28,883 nt of DNA from RGDT01 sp964630925. Lineage in GTDB: Bacteria; Planctomycetota; Planctomycetia; Gemmatales; Gemmataceae. This document shows, in pieces, positions 1-9,128 of the stretch. The DNA lies in the NCBI GenBank assembly GCA_964630925.1, contig CAZVZK010000132.1:1-28883 (forward strand). The letters are read 5' to 3'. Each line of letters begins with the position of its first letter. Within the stretch, counting starts at the first letter, position 1. The translations under genes were made by a program, and so were the position numbers. Below the pieces are notes generated by a model. That model made no database searches and was not told the DNA's origin. It saw only the letters and a list, made by a program, of their open reading frames with translations.

Positions 1-2427
1 GGCGGCGGGCCCGGGAGCCGGCGCCGCAGCCGGCGCCTCGGGAGGCGGCGCGACGGGCAGGCCGGCCTCCTCCGCGAAGCGCTGGCGGTAGGCCGCCGGC
101 ACGGCGTGGCCCATGTAGCGGGACCGCAGGGCGTCGCGGCGGGCCTCGTCCGGGGCGGCGGCGGTGACGGCCAGCCACGCCGAGAACAGCGAGGCATGGT
201 CCTGCGAGGTCACCGGGTCGGGGAAGAAGCTGTGGAAGAAGCCCGCGAAGTCATCGACGCGCTCGGGCGTCGGCTCGTGGGGCAGCAGGTAGCGCCGCGC
301 GTAGCCGCGCAGCAGGTCGATCGGGTCGAGGCCGAGGCGCTGGTACGCCTCGATGAGCGGCCGCCTCTCGGCCTCCGGGAGGGCGCTGGCCGCCTCGAAA
401 TGGCCGGCGAGGGTGTTCCAATCGTTGATGCCCTGGACGGCCCCGGCGGGCATGGACAGGGCGAAGCGGTCGAGGCGCCTCTTCAGTCCGGTCAGGAGGC
501 GCGCCGCGGCGGGCGCGTCGCCGGTGAGCAGGCCGGCTTCGAGGTACGCGAGCAGGCGGCCCCAGACCGGGGCGGCCTCCTCGCCGCCGCGTTGCGCCTG
601 GTCGAGCAGCGGCTCGAGGTTGGCCTCGTCGGACCAGAAATCGAGCCAGGGCGGCCCCCAGGCGCCGAGGCTCTCGAGCATCCACAGCAGGGTCGGCGCG
701 GGGATGCCCACGCGCTCGCGCAGCGAGCGGCTGAGGAACAGCGTGCCGGCCCCCCTGTCCTCGAGGAGTGGCTTGAGGATCGCCTGACGCTGGGCTGGGT
801 CGGGGAGCCTTTGCAACTGGCCCCAGACGGCGGCGATCAGAGCCGCGTCGCCGTCGAGGATTCGCCGCACCGCCGCGTCCTTGCCCTCCGGGGTGCGCAT
901 CGCGTAGAAGGTCGCCCAGACGTGCCACTCGTCGGGCAGGCCGGACGCCGCCAGGGCGGCCACCTCGTCGGGGCCGCAGCCGCGGAGTAGCGAATGTGGA
1001 GGGGTGCGGTCCCGGCCTTCGAGGAGGTTCAGCTCGTGGAACTCGCGCAGGAGCGGGATGCGCAGGTCCGCCGGGCAGGGCGAGGCCTCGGCGGCGCGTT
1101 TGAGGGCCTCGCGCAGCCTGTCGGGCCTCTCCTGCCACGCTAGGCGCAGCATGCGCCAGGGCCCCCGCCAGTCGCCGGGCGGGTCGGCGCGGAGGGCCTC
1201 GTTCAGCTCGCGCTCGAATCGGGGCGCGTGGGCGCCGAGGAGGGTGGACATCCCCGGCGGCAGCTTCGTGCCGGCGCCGCTGGCCTCCTGGAGGATGGGC
1301 AGGAGGAGCTGGTGGTGTTCGGCCATGAGCGCCGCCGCCCAGGGAGCGTCGGGCAGACGCATCAGGTCGCCCTCGCGGATGGAGCCGCTGAGGAGGCGGT
1401 TGGCCACACGCGCCGCCTGGTGGGCCTCGCGGAAGGAGGAGACGGCGGCGGCGCCGCGGCCGAGCAGGCGGTAGACCTCCTCCACCACCTTCCACTCGCC
1501 GCGTGCGGCCAGCTCGGCCCACTCGCGGACGGCGGGCTCGGGGGCGCCCTGCAATTCCGGCGAGCAGCGCCCGGTGAAGGTGTCGTAGGCGATGCCGCGT
1601 GCCAGGTACAGTGCCTCGTCGAGCGGGTCGGCTTCCGACACGCCGCGCGCCCCGATGACCAGGGGCGGCCCCGACGGCCAGGTGGCGTCCTGACCGCCCT
1701 CGTGGGTCGAGAAGGTCAGGCCGGCGGCGAGGGAGGGCGGCAGGAGGCGGGCCGCCGCGTACAGCAGCAAGGCCACGAGCCCCGGCTCGGCGGCGAGGGT
1801 GAATCGCGCCCGGCGGGCGCCGGGCGGCATCTGGATGACGAGGAGGCACCCTTGCAGGGCCCGCGTCAGCAGGGCACGCCGGGCCGGCACGTCGCCACGC
1901 AGGCGGTCCGGGCAGACGCCGCTGCGGACGAGGGGGGAGTCGGCGAGCAGCTCCTCCGTCAGGAAGGCGGTGACGGCCTCGTCGTTGATCAGCTCTCCAC
2001 GCGGCAGGGCGGCCAGGGGGGGGAGGGTGCGGCCGGCGTCGTTGGGGTACTCCTCCACCCACTCGGGCGCGCCCCAGCTCGCGAGGGCCGCCGCCGGATC
2101 GGGCGTGGGCAGGATCAGCAGATGCAGGAAGTAGTTGTTGCCCCTCCCGTCGCGGCCCGGCGCCGGCACCGAGCGGGCAAGCGCCGCCGGGCCGCGCGGC
2201 AGCCGCGTCAGGGCGAGGCGTTCGACGGGGCGTCCCCCGGCCGGCGACTGGTGAGGGGGGATCTCGCGGGCGAAGCGCAGCAGCAGGGGGTCATCGGAGG
2301 AGGACGCCCTGACCCCGAACCCCGCCTCTTGCGGCCACCCCTTGCCGAACAGGCAGTGGGTGACGTAGAGCTGGGCCAGCGGGGCCGCCAGGGCGGCGGG
2401 GGGCGCGTCAAGTTCTTCGACGGTCAT
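1..2427 (-). CDS. GAP1-N2 domain protein (GTPase-associated protein 1), 3' end cut by window edge
   Basis: The frame stays open for 809 codons from ATG 2427 to the window edge, so the C-terminus is missing. GGAG lies about 8 nt before the ATG. The first ~135 residues resemble the GAP1-N2 domain: QLYVTHCLFGKG at 19-30, then EAGFGVRASS, a GRDGRGNNYFLHLLILP stretch at 91-107, and SWGAPEWVEEYP at 117-128. A middle region around 140-260 (GLTFSTHEG) fits the GAP1-M domain that usually follows. The rest is alpha-helical and rich in Leu and Glu, ending in an Ala/Pro linker at the edge. GAP1 proteins are known from comparative genomics as partners of Ras-like GTPases in NTP-dependent conflict-type systems; their biochemistry is not established. 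No GTPase is visible here, and the downstream genes of this unit would be left of the window. Family assignment is from memory of the pattern and fairly sure; function is inferred. Confidence 0.8.
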   Translation of the reverse strand, partial: MTVEELDAPPAALAAPLAQLYVTHCLFGKGWPQEAGFGVRASSSDDPLLLRFAREIPPHQSPAGGRPVERLALTRLPRGPAALARSVPAPGRDGRGNNYFLHLLILPTPDPAAALASWGAPEWVEEYPNDAGRTLPPLAALPRGELINDEAVTAFLTEELLADSPLVRSGVCPDRLRGDVPARRALLTRALQGCLLVIQMPPGARRARFTLAAEPGLVALLLYAAARLLPPSLAAGLTFSTHEGGQDATWPSGPPLVIGARGVSEADPLDEALYLARGIAYDTFTGRCSPELQGAPEPAVREWAELAARGEWKVVEEVYRLLGRGAAAVSSFREAHQAARVANRLLSGSIREGDLMRLPDAPWAAALMAEHHQLLLPILQEASGAGTKLPPGMSTLLGAHAPRFERELNEALRADPPGDWRGPWRMLRLAWQERPDRLREALKRAAEASPCPADLRIPLLREFHELNLLEGRDRTPPHSLLRGCGPDEVAALAASGLPDEWHVWATFYAMRTPEGKDAAVRRILDGDAALIAAVWGQLQRLPDPAQRQAILKPLLEDRGAGTLFLSRSLRERVGIPAPTLLWMLESLGAWGPPWLDFWSDEANLEPLLDQAQRGGEEAAPVWGRLLAYLEAGLLTGDAPAAARLLTGLKRRLDRFALSMPAGAVQGINDWNTLAGHFEAASALPEAERRPLIEAYQRLGLDPIDLLRGYARRYLLPHEPTPERVDDFAGFFHSFFPDPVTSQDHASLFSAWLAVTAAAPDEARRDALRSRYMGHAVPAAYRQRFAEEAGLPVAPPPEAPAAAPAPGPAA

Positions 2428-2467
2428 GCGGCCGCTCCAACGGGCTCACCGAACAGGATCTCCAGGA

Positions 2468-2497
2468 ATCTTACCACGGGCCACACCGCACGGTCAG
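2468..2497 (-). promoter_or_regulatory. Candidate sigma70-type promoter for the GAP1-N2 gene
   Basis: Read on the minus strand, CTGACC (2497-2492) is followed 18 nt later by TAAGAT (2473-2468). This gives a leader of about 34 nt before ATG 2427. Each box matches the consensus at 4 of 6 positions. It is a visual match only. Confidence 0.35.
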
Positions 2498-2927
2498 AGC
2501 CTCCGGCGGGCGTGAAAGCCCCTCCCGGCCGCGGCTCACCGCCGACGCCGGAGGGGCACACGGCGGCGGGGACGCGGGGAGGACGGCCTTTTCCGCCGCC
2601 CGCACGGCGTGTTCGCTGATTCGCCACGCCGGAGATCAATCCGTCAGGGTCGGCCGACGGGTCTTGGGGTCGGGCTATCTCGGGGGAAGATTTCACGAGA
2701 TCTTCACCGGCCCATAACGTGGATTGCCCACGTCAGGGAGCAGTGCCCCTGTCGTGCCCGGGCTCGGCCAGGCCGGTCACGCTCTGCCCGGAGGCGAACC
2801 GGGACGGGGTGATCTCGCCGCGCGAGTGGATGGCCGAATCCCCGGCCGACGTGTCGTACCGCGGCGGCCCCTCGTCCCACCCACCTCGCCTGCGTCTTGT
2901 GGCCAATCACCTCTCACCGGAATCTGA

Positions 2928-2956
2928 TTGCGGCCCGTCCCAGAGCCACTTACAAT
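2928..2956 (+). promoter_or_regulatory. Candidate sigma70-type promoter for the protease-propeller gene
   Basis: TTGCGG at 2928-2933 and TACAAT at 2951-2956 are separated by exactly 17 nt. Transcription would begin near 2963, leaving a leader of about 37 nt that contains the GGAGG at 2991-2995. The promoter overlaps the first in-frame ATG (2928), which supports translation starting at 3000 instead. Confidence 0.5.
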
Positions 2957-2999
2957 CGCCCTAACGTCAACCCCCTGGAAGCAGCACGCCGGAGGCCCC

Positions 3000-5900
3000 A
3001 TGCCCCTTCGCACCCATTGCCCATCCTGCGACGCGGCCTTCACCCTCGATGACGCCCTGCGGGGGAAGAAGGTCCGCTGCAAGAAGTGCGAGAGCATCTT
3101 CACGGTCCGCCCGGCCGACGAGGACGACCCCGGTGAGGAACGCCCCCGGCCCAGCCGGGGCGTCGCGGCCGGCCCGCCGCCGCGCCGGCCCCGCGACGAG
3201 GACGACGAGGACGGACGCGGACGCAGGCCCGTCCGCGGGCGCCGGGGAGATGACGAGGAGGACGGCGGCCCGCGCCGCGGACGCGGCCGGGATGACGAGG
3301 AGGATCGGCGGCCCGTCCGCCGCCCCCGCGACGAGGACGACGAGGGCCATCGGCGCCGGCCCGCCCGTGGCCGCGGCGAGGACGATGAGGGCCCGCGGAA
3401 CGACTTCAAGGAGAAGGGCGGCTCGGCCCTGCCGGTGATCCTTGCCATTGTCGGCGTTCTGGTGCTGCTCGGCGGCGGGGGCGTCGGCCTGTGGTGGTTC
3501 CTGAGCAGCCAGGGCGGCCCCGTCGCCGGCCTCAAGCCGGAGCCGAAGCCCCTCCCCGCCGCCCTCGCCGCCGACGACCTCGCCCGCGTCAAGAAGGCGA
3601 CCGTCCAGCTCCGCGCCGACCTGCCCGGCGAGGGCATCTCCCAGGGCACCGGCTTCCTGGCCGTCGAGCCCGGCCTGGTCATCACCAACGCCCACGTCCT
3701 GGGCATGCTCACGCCCGACAGCCTCCCGCCAAAGAGCGTCAAGGTCATCATCAACAGCGGCGGGGGCAAGGACCAATTCGAGGTCAACGGCACCGTCCTC
3801 GGCGTCGACCGCACCAATGACCTCGCCGTCCTCCGCGCCGACGCCGCCGCCGCGCCCCTCCCGCCCCCCCTGGAGGTGGACACCGCCGCCGGCCTGATCG
3901 AGACCCAGAAGATGTACATCTTCGGCTTCCCCGACGCGCGGCTGCTCGGCCAGAACATCACCGTCAGCGAGTCCTCCATCACCTCCCTGCGCCAGAAGGA
4001 CGGCGGCCTGCACCAGCTCCAGCTCAAGGGCGGCATGCACCCCGGCAACTCCGGCGGCCCCGTCACCGACACCCGCGGCGTCGTCGTCGGCGTCTCCGTC
4101 TCCATCATCCGCGGCACCGAGCTGAGCTTCGCCATCCCGGGCGACTTCGTCCGCCGCATCCTCTCCGGCGGCGTCTCCGAGCAGACGCACGGCACGCCCT
4201 ACTCCGCCGGCGGCCAGACGCACGTCCCCGTCCGCCTCGCCACCCTCGACCCGCTCAACCGCATCCGCGAGGTGAAGGTGGACGTGTGGTCCGGCCCCGC
4301 CGGCGACCCCCTCCCGCCCAGCGAGAAGGCCCCCGCCCAGAGGGCCGACGAGGGCCCGCGTCAGACCGCCGTCGCCGTGGCCAGGGACGGCGGTTTCACC
4401 GCCGACGTCCCCCTGCCCCCGCTCCAGGCCGGCCACGTCTACTGGACGCAGCCGATCACGGCAGGCGCGGACGGCACGCCGCGCTGGGCCGCCTCCAGGC
4501 CCGTCCCCTTCGACGCCGCCAGCGTCATCGAGCGCAAGCCGGGCCTGCTCGCGTTCAAGCCGCCCGCGGCCCCCGTCGAGCGCACCCTGCGCATCAGCAG
4601 CAACAAGACGCTGAGCCTCCACGGCACGGCGGAGCCGCGGTCCCTCAGCGCCAAGATGGACGGCCACGCGTTGGAGACGTTGACGGTGGACACGCGGGGG
4701 CTGGGGACGGGGGCGCGGCTGACGCTGCACCGGCCACGCTTCACGCGCGAGATGACGGGCCGGCCGGCCGTCCATCTGCCGCCGGAGCTGGCGAACATCG
4801 TGAATCGGTTCTCGCCGACGTACCTCCTCGGCCCGACGAACTCCGTCAAGGAGTTCGGCAGGCCGACCCTGGCCGGCATGCCGCTCGACCTGCGGGAGAT
4901 GGTCGAGGAGCTGTTCGACGTCGTGTGCAACACCTACGAGGTGACCACCCTCCCGCTGCCCGGCCGGGAGCTGAAGCCGGGCGACACCTGGCCGGCGCAC
5001 GTCCCGATGCTCCTCAGCACCGGGCCGCCGCAGCGCCAGCTCGTCCGCATCGGCGGGCGGCTGGTCGAGCGCATCATCCCCTCGCGCAAGGAGGCCCGCG
5101 CCCTCAACATCACCTGCGCCTACGAGGGCTCACGCGTCATCGGCGGCCACGCCCACGGCCACGTCCGCCTCTCGGGCGTCGTCAACGGGACCGGCCCCAA
5201 GGCCGGCGAGGTGTTCGGCAAGGTGAGCGGCGAGGCGGTCGTCAACCTGTCCACGGGCATGCTGACGCGCGTCAAGACGACCATCACGCTGGAGATGGAG
5301 CCGGAGAAGGACATCCGCCTCCTCCTCACCGACGAGAGCCTCGTCGAGCGCGTCGAGGGCAACACGCAGGGCATCCGCCCTCCGGGCCCGGTGACGCCCC
5401 CCGACCCCGGCCTGCCGGCCATCGCGAAGGGCACGGCCGGCGCCGTCAAGGCCATCCCCGGCGACGTGCACGCCTTCATCGAGCTGGCCGCGAAGCAGAA
5501 CCAGGTGTCGGAGGCGGCCCTCCTCGGACGCGCGGAGGGCCGCCAGTTCCGCGAGATCCCCCCGGAAGGGGCGGTGCTGCTCGGCGTGCAGACGTGCGAG
5601 GCGCTTTCCGGCAAGGCGAAGGCGATCCACGGCGTCCGGGCCATCTACCGGACACGCTCGGGGGAGAAGTTCGGGGCGTGGCACGGCAAGGCCCCGTCCG
5701 GGGCCGGCGAGATCGTCACGATCCGGGCGCGGGCCGGTTACGCGGTCTCCGGGATGAGCGTCCGCCACTCGCAGGCCATCGACGGCATCTCGATGGCCTT
5801 CCGCAAGCTGGACAATGGCCGGCTCGACGAGAAGGAGGCCTACAAGGTCGGGTGGATCGGCAGCCCGGCGGGGGGCACCGTCTCGTCCACGGACGGCGAG

Positions 5901-8900
5901 GGCGTCTTCTACGTCGGCATCACGGGCCACGTCAACCCCGGCGGGCACACCTGCTCGCTCGGCCTTATCACCGTGCTGCCCCCCAGGGAGGATCTCACGG
6001 CCATCCCGCTCGACGGCAACCTGCGTGGCGCCGAGGTGGCCGTCGCCGACCTCAAGGTGACGCCGCTGAAGATCCCCGCCAAGGACCTCGTCCCCTCGCT
6101 CGCGCTCTCCGCCGACGGCAAATGGCTGTACGCCGTCGAGCGGCGGGGCATGCTGCACAAGATCGACACGACGACCTACAAGCGTACCCTCGCCACCGAC
6201 CTGGGCGGGGTGTGCTGGTGGATGGAGATGTCGAAGGAGGGCCTCGTCGCGGCCCTGCGCGAGGCGAACGAGGTCGTGGTCATCGACCCGGCCGACCTCA
6301 AGATCCTGCGCCGCGTCCCGGTGCCCACGCTGCTGCGTGTCGCGGCGGTGCCGGCCTCGGGCCTGGCCGTCGTCATGGCACATGACCGGGTGTCCGTCCT
6401 CGACGTGAAGGCCGGCACGCTGAGCCCGCACAAGGAGTGGCGGGGCAACGAGGCCGCCCTCTCGCCCGACGGCAAGACGGCCTACCTCGCCGGCGGCCAG
6501 GAGATGCACTCTTTCAGCGTCGCCCCCGGCGGGCTGACCCACATCGCCGGATCGAACCGCCTGGCCGACAACAGCCAGGGGCTGTTCGTCAGCCACGACG
6601 GCAGGTATGTGACCATGCCCTCGGCCAGCGGCACGCTGGACATCAGCCCGCGCGGCGCGACGGCGTTCTTCCGGACCGACGACCTGAAGAAGCCGGCGTT
6701 CATCCTGGCGAACGGCGCCGCGGCACGCGTGTTCGGCTTCGACCACAAGGCGCCGATCGTCTACGCCCGGGGCGGGGAGCCGCAGCTGATGTACTTCTCG
6801 CACGACGGCATGAAGCAGGGCGAGTACCGGCTCCCCGGGGGCGGCGAGACGAAGTCGTTCACGGCGCACCCCGCCGGCCTGCGCGTCTTCGTCCTCACCG
6901 AGAACGCCCTCCACGACGTGACGCTGCCGCCGTCGGCGATGACGCCGAAGAAGGCCCCCGACCCCGTCGCCTCGGACGTGGACCTGCGCGGCCCGGAGGC
7001 CGGCGTCGGCGACCTCAAGGTGACGCCGATCAAGCTGCCCGCGAAGGACCTCGTCCCCTCGTTGGCCTTCTCCGCCGACGGCAAGTGGCTCTTCGCCGCG
7101 GAGCAGAAGGGCGTGGTGTACCGGGTCGAGGCCGCCGGCTGGAGGCAGAAGCTCAAGGCGGAGCTGGGCACCAGTTGCTCGTGGCTCGCGGTGTCGAAGG
7201 AGGGCCTCGTCGCCACCATGCAGGACGCGAATCAGGTGTGGGTCCTGGACCCCGAGACCCTGAAGGTGCGGCACAAGATCCCCGTGATGGGCGCGTGGCG
7301 CGTGGTGGCCACGCCGGCGTCGGGGTACGCCGTCGCCGCATGCGACAACAAGCTGGCCGTCCTCGACCTCAAGGCCGGCAAGGTGACGGCGTCGATGGAC
7401 TGGAAGGCGTTCCAGATCGCCATCTCCCCCGACGGCAAGTCCGTCTACCTGGCCGGCGGCGACCAGGCCATGCACGTCTTCGCCGTCGGCCCCGACAGCA
7501 TCAAGCCCGCCGCCAAGTCGTCGCGCCTGGCCGACGCCAGCACGGGCATGGCCGTCAGCCCGGACGGCGCCCACGTCTGCCTCCTGTCGGGCGGCGGCAA
7601 CCTCGACATCGGCAAGAGGTACGCGACGGCGGTCTTCAAGGCCGGCGACCTGGGCAAGCCGGCGTTCATCATGGAGTCGGGCGCCTACCCGCGTGCCGCC
7701 GGCTTCGACGCCAAGGCCCCACTCGCCTACGCCATGAACCGCACGAAGCAGTTGATGGTCTTCACGTTCGACGGCAGGAAGCAGAACGAGTACCAGCTAC
7801 AAGGCGGGCGCGACGAGACGAAGTCGTTCACGCCGCACCCCGAGGGCCGGCGCGTCCTCGTCCTGACCGCCAACGCCCTGCACGACATCAGGTTGCCCGC
7901 GCCGGCAGGGAAGGACGGGGACGGCGGGAAGACTCCCACGAAGACAGACCCGCCGAAGGCCCCCCCCGAGGGCGGGGTCGAGGCGGGCGCGGACGATGCA
8001 TCCCTGGCCGGCACCCCCCGCGACGTGGGGGGGACGCGGGTCACGGAGATCAAGGGGCAGCACCTCGCGCGCGGCGATATGTTCTTCAGCCGCGACGGGT
8101 CCCACCTCTACACACTCTCCCCGTTCGAGGTCCACCGCATCGATACAAAGCTCCTGCAGCGCACCCACCTGGCGCGTCTGGGGGGCATCGCCTCCTCGCT
8201 CAGCCCGAGCGAGGCGGGCCTGATCGTCACCGTCGCCAAGTCGAGCGAGGTCTGGGTGCTGGACCCCGACACGCTCAAGCTCCGCAGACGCATCTCGGTG
8301 CCACGCGTGAACCACGTGGCCTCGTCCTTCGCCTCGCGCTTCCTGTACGCCGTCACGTTCGCCGGCGAGCTGTCTGTCATTGACGCCTCTTCGGGTGACT
8401 CTGTCCGCACCTACAAGAAAGAGGATCTCGGCGGGAAGTTCATCTCCGCCAGGCCGGCCCTGTGCCCGGCGGGCAAGTCCCTGTTTGTCCGGAGCGGGGA
8501 CGGCATCCTCGACCGCTTCCGCGTCGAGGGCGCCAAGCTGACGCCGGCCGACACGGCGGAGAAGAAGTGCGGCCAGGGTTACGTGGTCGCCATCAGCCCG
8601 GACGGGAAGTGGGTCGGGGCGGAGTGCCACCTCAGGGACAGGGGGACCGTCAAGGAGCTGGGGGCCGTCTACACGGTGGACGACCTTCGCAGGTCGGTCA
8701 AGACCGTCGCGTGCAGGGGGGCCATCGGCGTCGGGAACGAGTTCACCGTCGCGGGCGGGACGCCGGGGGACAAGTCGCTGAGCGTGACGGCCCACGGCAA
8801 GGAGGAGGCCGTCCCGTTCAACATCGGGGTCGATCAGATCCACGTCATCCTCGTCCACCCCACCAGCCACGAGATCTTCGTCCGCGGCACCGCCGGGGCG

Positions 8901-8963
8901 TTCCGGGTCGAGCTGGGCAAGGAGGGGCTGGCCCGCCTCGGCATCGCCACGCGCGGCGGGTGA
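3000..8963 (+). CDS. Membrane-anchored trypsin-like serine protease with N-terminal MJ0042 zinc ribbon and three tandem beta-propellers
   Basis: ATG 3000 is preceded by GGAGG at 4 nt spacing; a longer frame from 2928 runs through the promoter and is rejected. The product has 1987 residues. Order of parts: a CPSC/CKKC zinc ribbon at about 7-30 (MJ0042 type); a charged Asp/Glu/Arg linker at about 40-135; one membrane segment at about 143-168; and a trypsin/HtrA-like domain at about 190-385 with His232 (TNAHV), Asp274 (TNDLAVL) and Ser351 (GNSGGP), so the triad is intact. A region at about 570-800 resembles the secreted DUF6263-like protein at 26885-27919. A jacalin-like or similar beta domain follows at about 860-990. 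Three homologous WD40/YVTN-like propeller units of about 310 residues lie at about 1010-1310, 1330-1640 and 1680-1987. The zinc ribbon would be cytoplasmic and the protease outside. Target and trigger are unknown. Composition matches the neighbours. Confidence 0.9.
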   Translation: MPLRTHCPSCDAAFTLDDALRGKKVRCKKCESIFTVRPADEDDPGEERPRPSRGVAAGPPPRRPRDEDDEDGRGRRPVRGRRGDDEEDGGPRRGRGRDDEEDRRPVRRPRDEDDEGHRRRPARGRGEDDEGPRNDFKEKGGSALPVILAIVGVLVLLGGGGVGLWWFLSSQGGPVAGLKPEPKPLPAALAADDLARVKKATVQLRADLPGEGISQGTGFLAVEPGLVITNAHVLGMLTPDSLPPKSVKVIINSGGGKDQFEVNGTVLGVDRTNDLAVLRADAAAAPLPPPLEVDTAAGLIETQKMYIFGFPDARLLGQNITVSESSITSLRQKDGGLHQLQLKGGMHPGNSGGPVTDTRGVVVGVSVSIIRGTELSFAIPGDFVRRILSGGVSEQTHGTPYSAGGQTHVPVRLATLDPLNRIREVKVDVWSGPAGDPLPPSEKAPAQRADEGPRQTAVAVARDGGFTADVPLPPLQAGHVYWTQPITAGADGTPRWAASRPVPFDAASVIERKPGLLAFKPPAAPVERTLRISSNKTLSLHGTAEPRSLSAKMDGHALETLTVDTRGLGTGARLTLHRPRFTREMTGRPAVHLPPELANIVNRFSPTYLLGPTNSVKEFGRPTLAGMPLDLREMVEELFDVVCNTYEVTTLPLPGRELKPGDTWPAHVPMLLSTGPPQRQLVRIGGRLVERIIPSRKEARALNITCAYEGSRVIGGHAHGHVRLSGVVNGTGPKAGEVFGKVSGEAVVNLSTGMLTRVKTTITLEMEPEKDIRLLLTDESLVERVEGNTQGIRPPGPVTPPDPGLPAIAKGTAGAVKAIPGDVHAFIELAAKQNQVSEAALLGRAEGRQFREIPPEGAVLLGVQTCEALSGKAKAIHGVRAIYRTRSGEKFGAWHGKAPSGAGEIVTIRARAGYAVSGMSVRHSQAIDGISMAFRKLDNGRLDEKEAYKVGWIGSPAGGTVSSTDGEGVFYVGITGHVNPGGHTCSLGLITVLPPREDLTAIPLDGNLRGAEVAVADLKVTPLKIPAKDLVPSLALSADGKWLYAVERRGMLHKIDTTTYKRTLATDLGGVCWWMEMSKEGLVAALREANEVVVIDPADLKILRRVPVPTLLRVAAVPASGLAVVMAHDRVSVLDVKAGTLSPHKEWRGNEAALSPDGKTAYLAGGQEMHSFSVAPGGLTHIAGSNRLADNSQGLFVSHDGRYVTMPSASGTLDISPRGATAFFRTDDLKKPAFILANGAAARVFGFDHKAPIVYARGGEPQLMYFSHDGMKQGEYRLPGGGETKSFTAHPAGLRVFVLTENALHDVTLPPSAMTPKKAPDPVASDVDLRGPEAGVGDLKVTPIKLPAKDLVPSLAFSADGKWLFAAEQKGVVYRVEAAGWRQKLKAELGTSCSWLAVSKEGLVATMQDANQVWVLDPETLKVRHKIPVMGAWRVVATPASGYAVAACDNKLAVLDLKAGKVTASMDWKAFQIAISPDGKSVYLAGGDQAMHVFAVGPDSIKPAAKSSRLADASTGMAVSPDGAHVCLLSGGGNLDIGKRYATAVFKAGDLGKPAFIMESGAYPRAAGFDAKAPLAYAMNRTKQLMVFTFDGRKQNEYQLQGGRDETKSFTPHPEGRRVLVLTANALHDIRLPAPAGKDGDGGKTPTKTDPPKAPPEGGVEAGADDASLAGTPRDVGGTRVTEIKGQHLARGDMFFSRDGSHLYTLSPFEVHRIDTKLLQRTHLARLGGIASSLSPSEAGLIVTVAKSSEVWVLDPDTLKLRRRISVPRVNHVASSFASRFLYAVTFAGELSVIDASSGDSVRTYKKEDLGGKFISARPALCPAGKSLFVRSGDGILDRFRVEGAKLTPADTAEKKCGQGYVVAISPDGKWVGAECHLRDRGTVKELGAVYTVDDLRRSVKTVACRGAIGVGNEFTVAGGTPGDKSLSVTAHGKEEAVPFNIGVDQIHVILVHPTSHEIFVRGTAGAFRVELGKEGLARLGIATRGG

Positions 8964-9033
8964 GCGGGCCGCGTCCCCCGAGGCATCACCCGGCTCACGA
9001 AGGGCCGGCAGCTCGCACCACCACGAGCACGCC

Positions 9034-9112
9034 GTCACGGCGCACCCGGCGCCGGCGCGTCCTCGTGCTGTCCGCCAACGCCCTCCACGACGTCGAGCTG
9101 CCGCCGGCGTGA
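9034..9112 (+). pseudogene. Relic of the C-terminal end of a propeller unit
   Basis: After the stop of the big gene, DNA encoding RRVLVLSANALHDVELPPA and a stop (9053-9112) repeats the last strand of propeller units 1 and 2 (unit 2: RRVLVLTANALHDIRLPAP; unit 1: LRVFVLTENALHDVTLPPS). A few codons upstream, acg gcg cac ccg gcg matches the TxHP part of the same strand, but 2 nt are missing relative to units 1 and 2, so the frame is broken. It is not in frame with the upstream gene. It is most simply a leftover of an earlier end of the gene or of a lost fourth unit. Confidence 0.75.
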
Positions 9113-9128
9113 CCCGACGGCGCCGGGG

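Larger units (their letters stand above)
2428..2999. other. Divergent intergenic region (572 bp)
   Basis: This gap separates the GAP1-N2 gene (minus) from the protease-propeller gene (plus) and holds a candidate promoter for each. It also holds two small dyads: GAAGAT and ATCTTC flanking 8 nt near 2689, and ACGTGG and CCACGT flanking 5 nt near 2719. A 90-codon minus ORF spans it and overlaps the GAP1 start by 4 bp, but its composition is unlike the neighbouring genes and I do not call it. Confidence 0.5.

Noticed and set aside
251..2062. 603-codon minus ORF at the left end
   Set aside because: Pro/Arg-rich frame on the same strand as the GAP1-N2 gene; the GAP1 frame carries the recognisable motifs.
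2424..2696. 90-codon minus ORF overlapping the GAP1-N2 start by 4 bp
   Set aside because: It spans the candidate promoter, has Pro/Arg/Gly-rich composition unlike neighbours and shows no domain; probably chance in GC-rich DNA.
2928..2999. Longer N-terminus for the protease-propeller gene
   Set aside because: The extra ATG overlaps the TTGCGG-N17-TACAAT promoter and lacks a ribosome site, while ATG 3000 has GGAGG and begins the zinc ribbon.
5130..7574. 814-codon minus ORF opposite the propellers
   Set aside because: Shadow of the plus-strand gene; Arg/Asp/Gly/His-rich with no recognisable domain.
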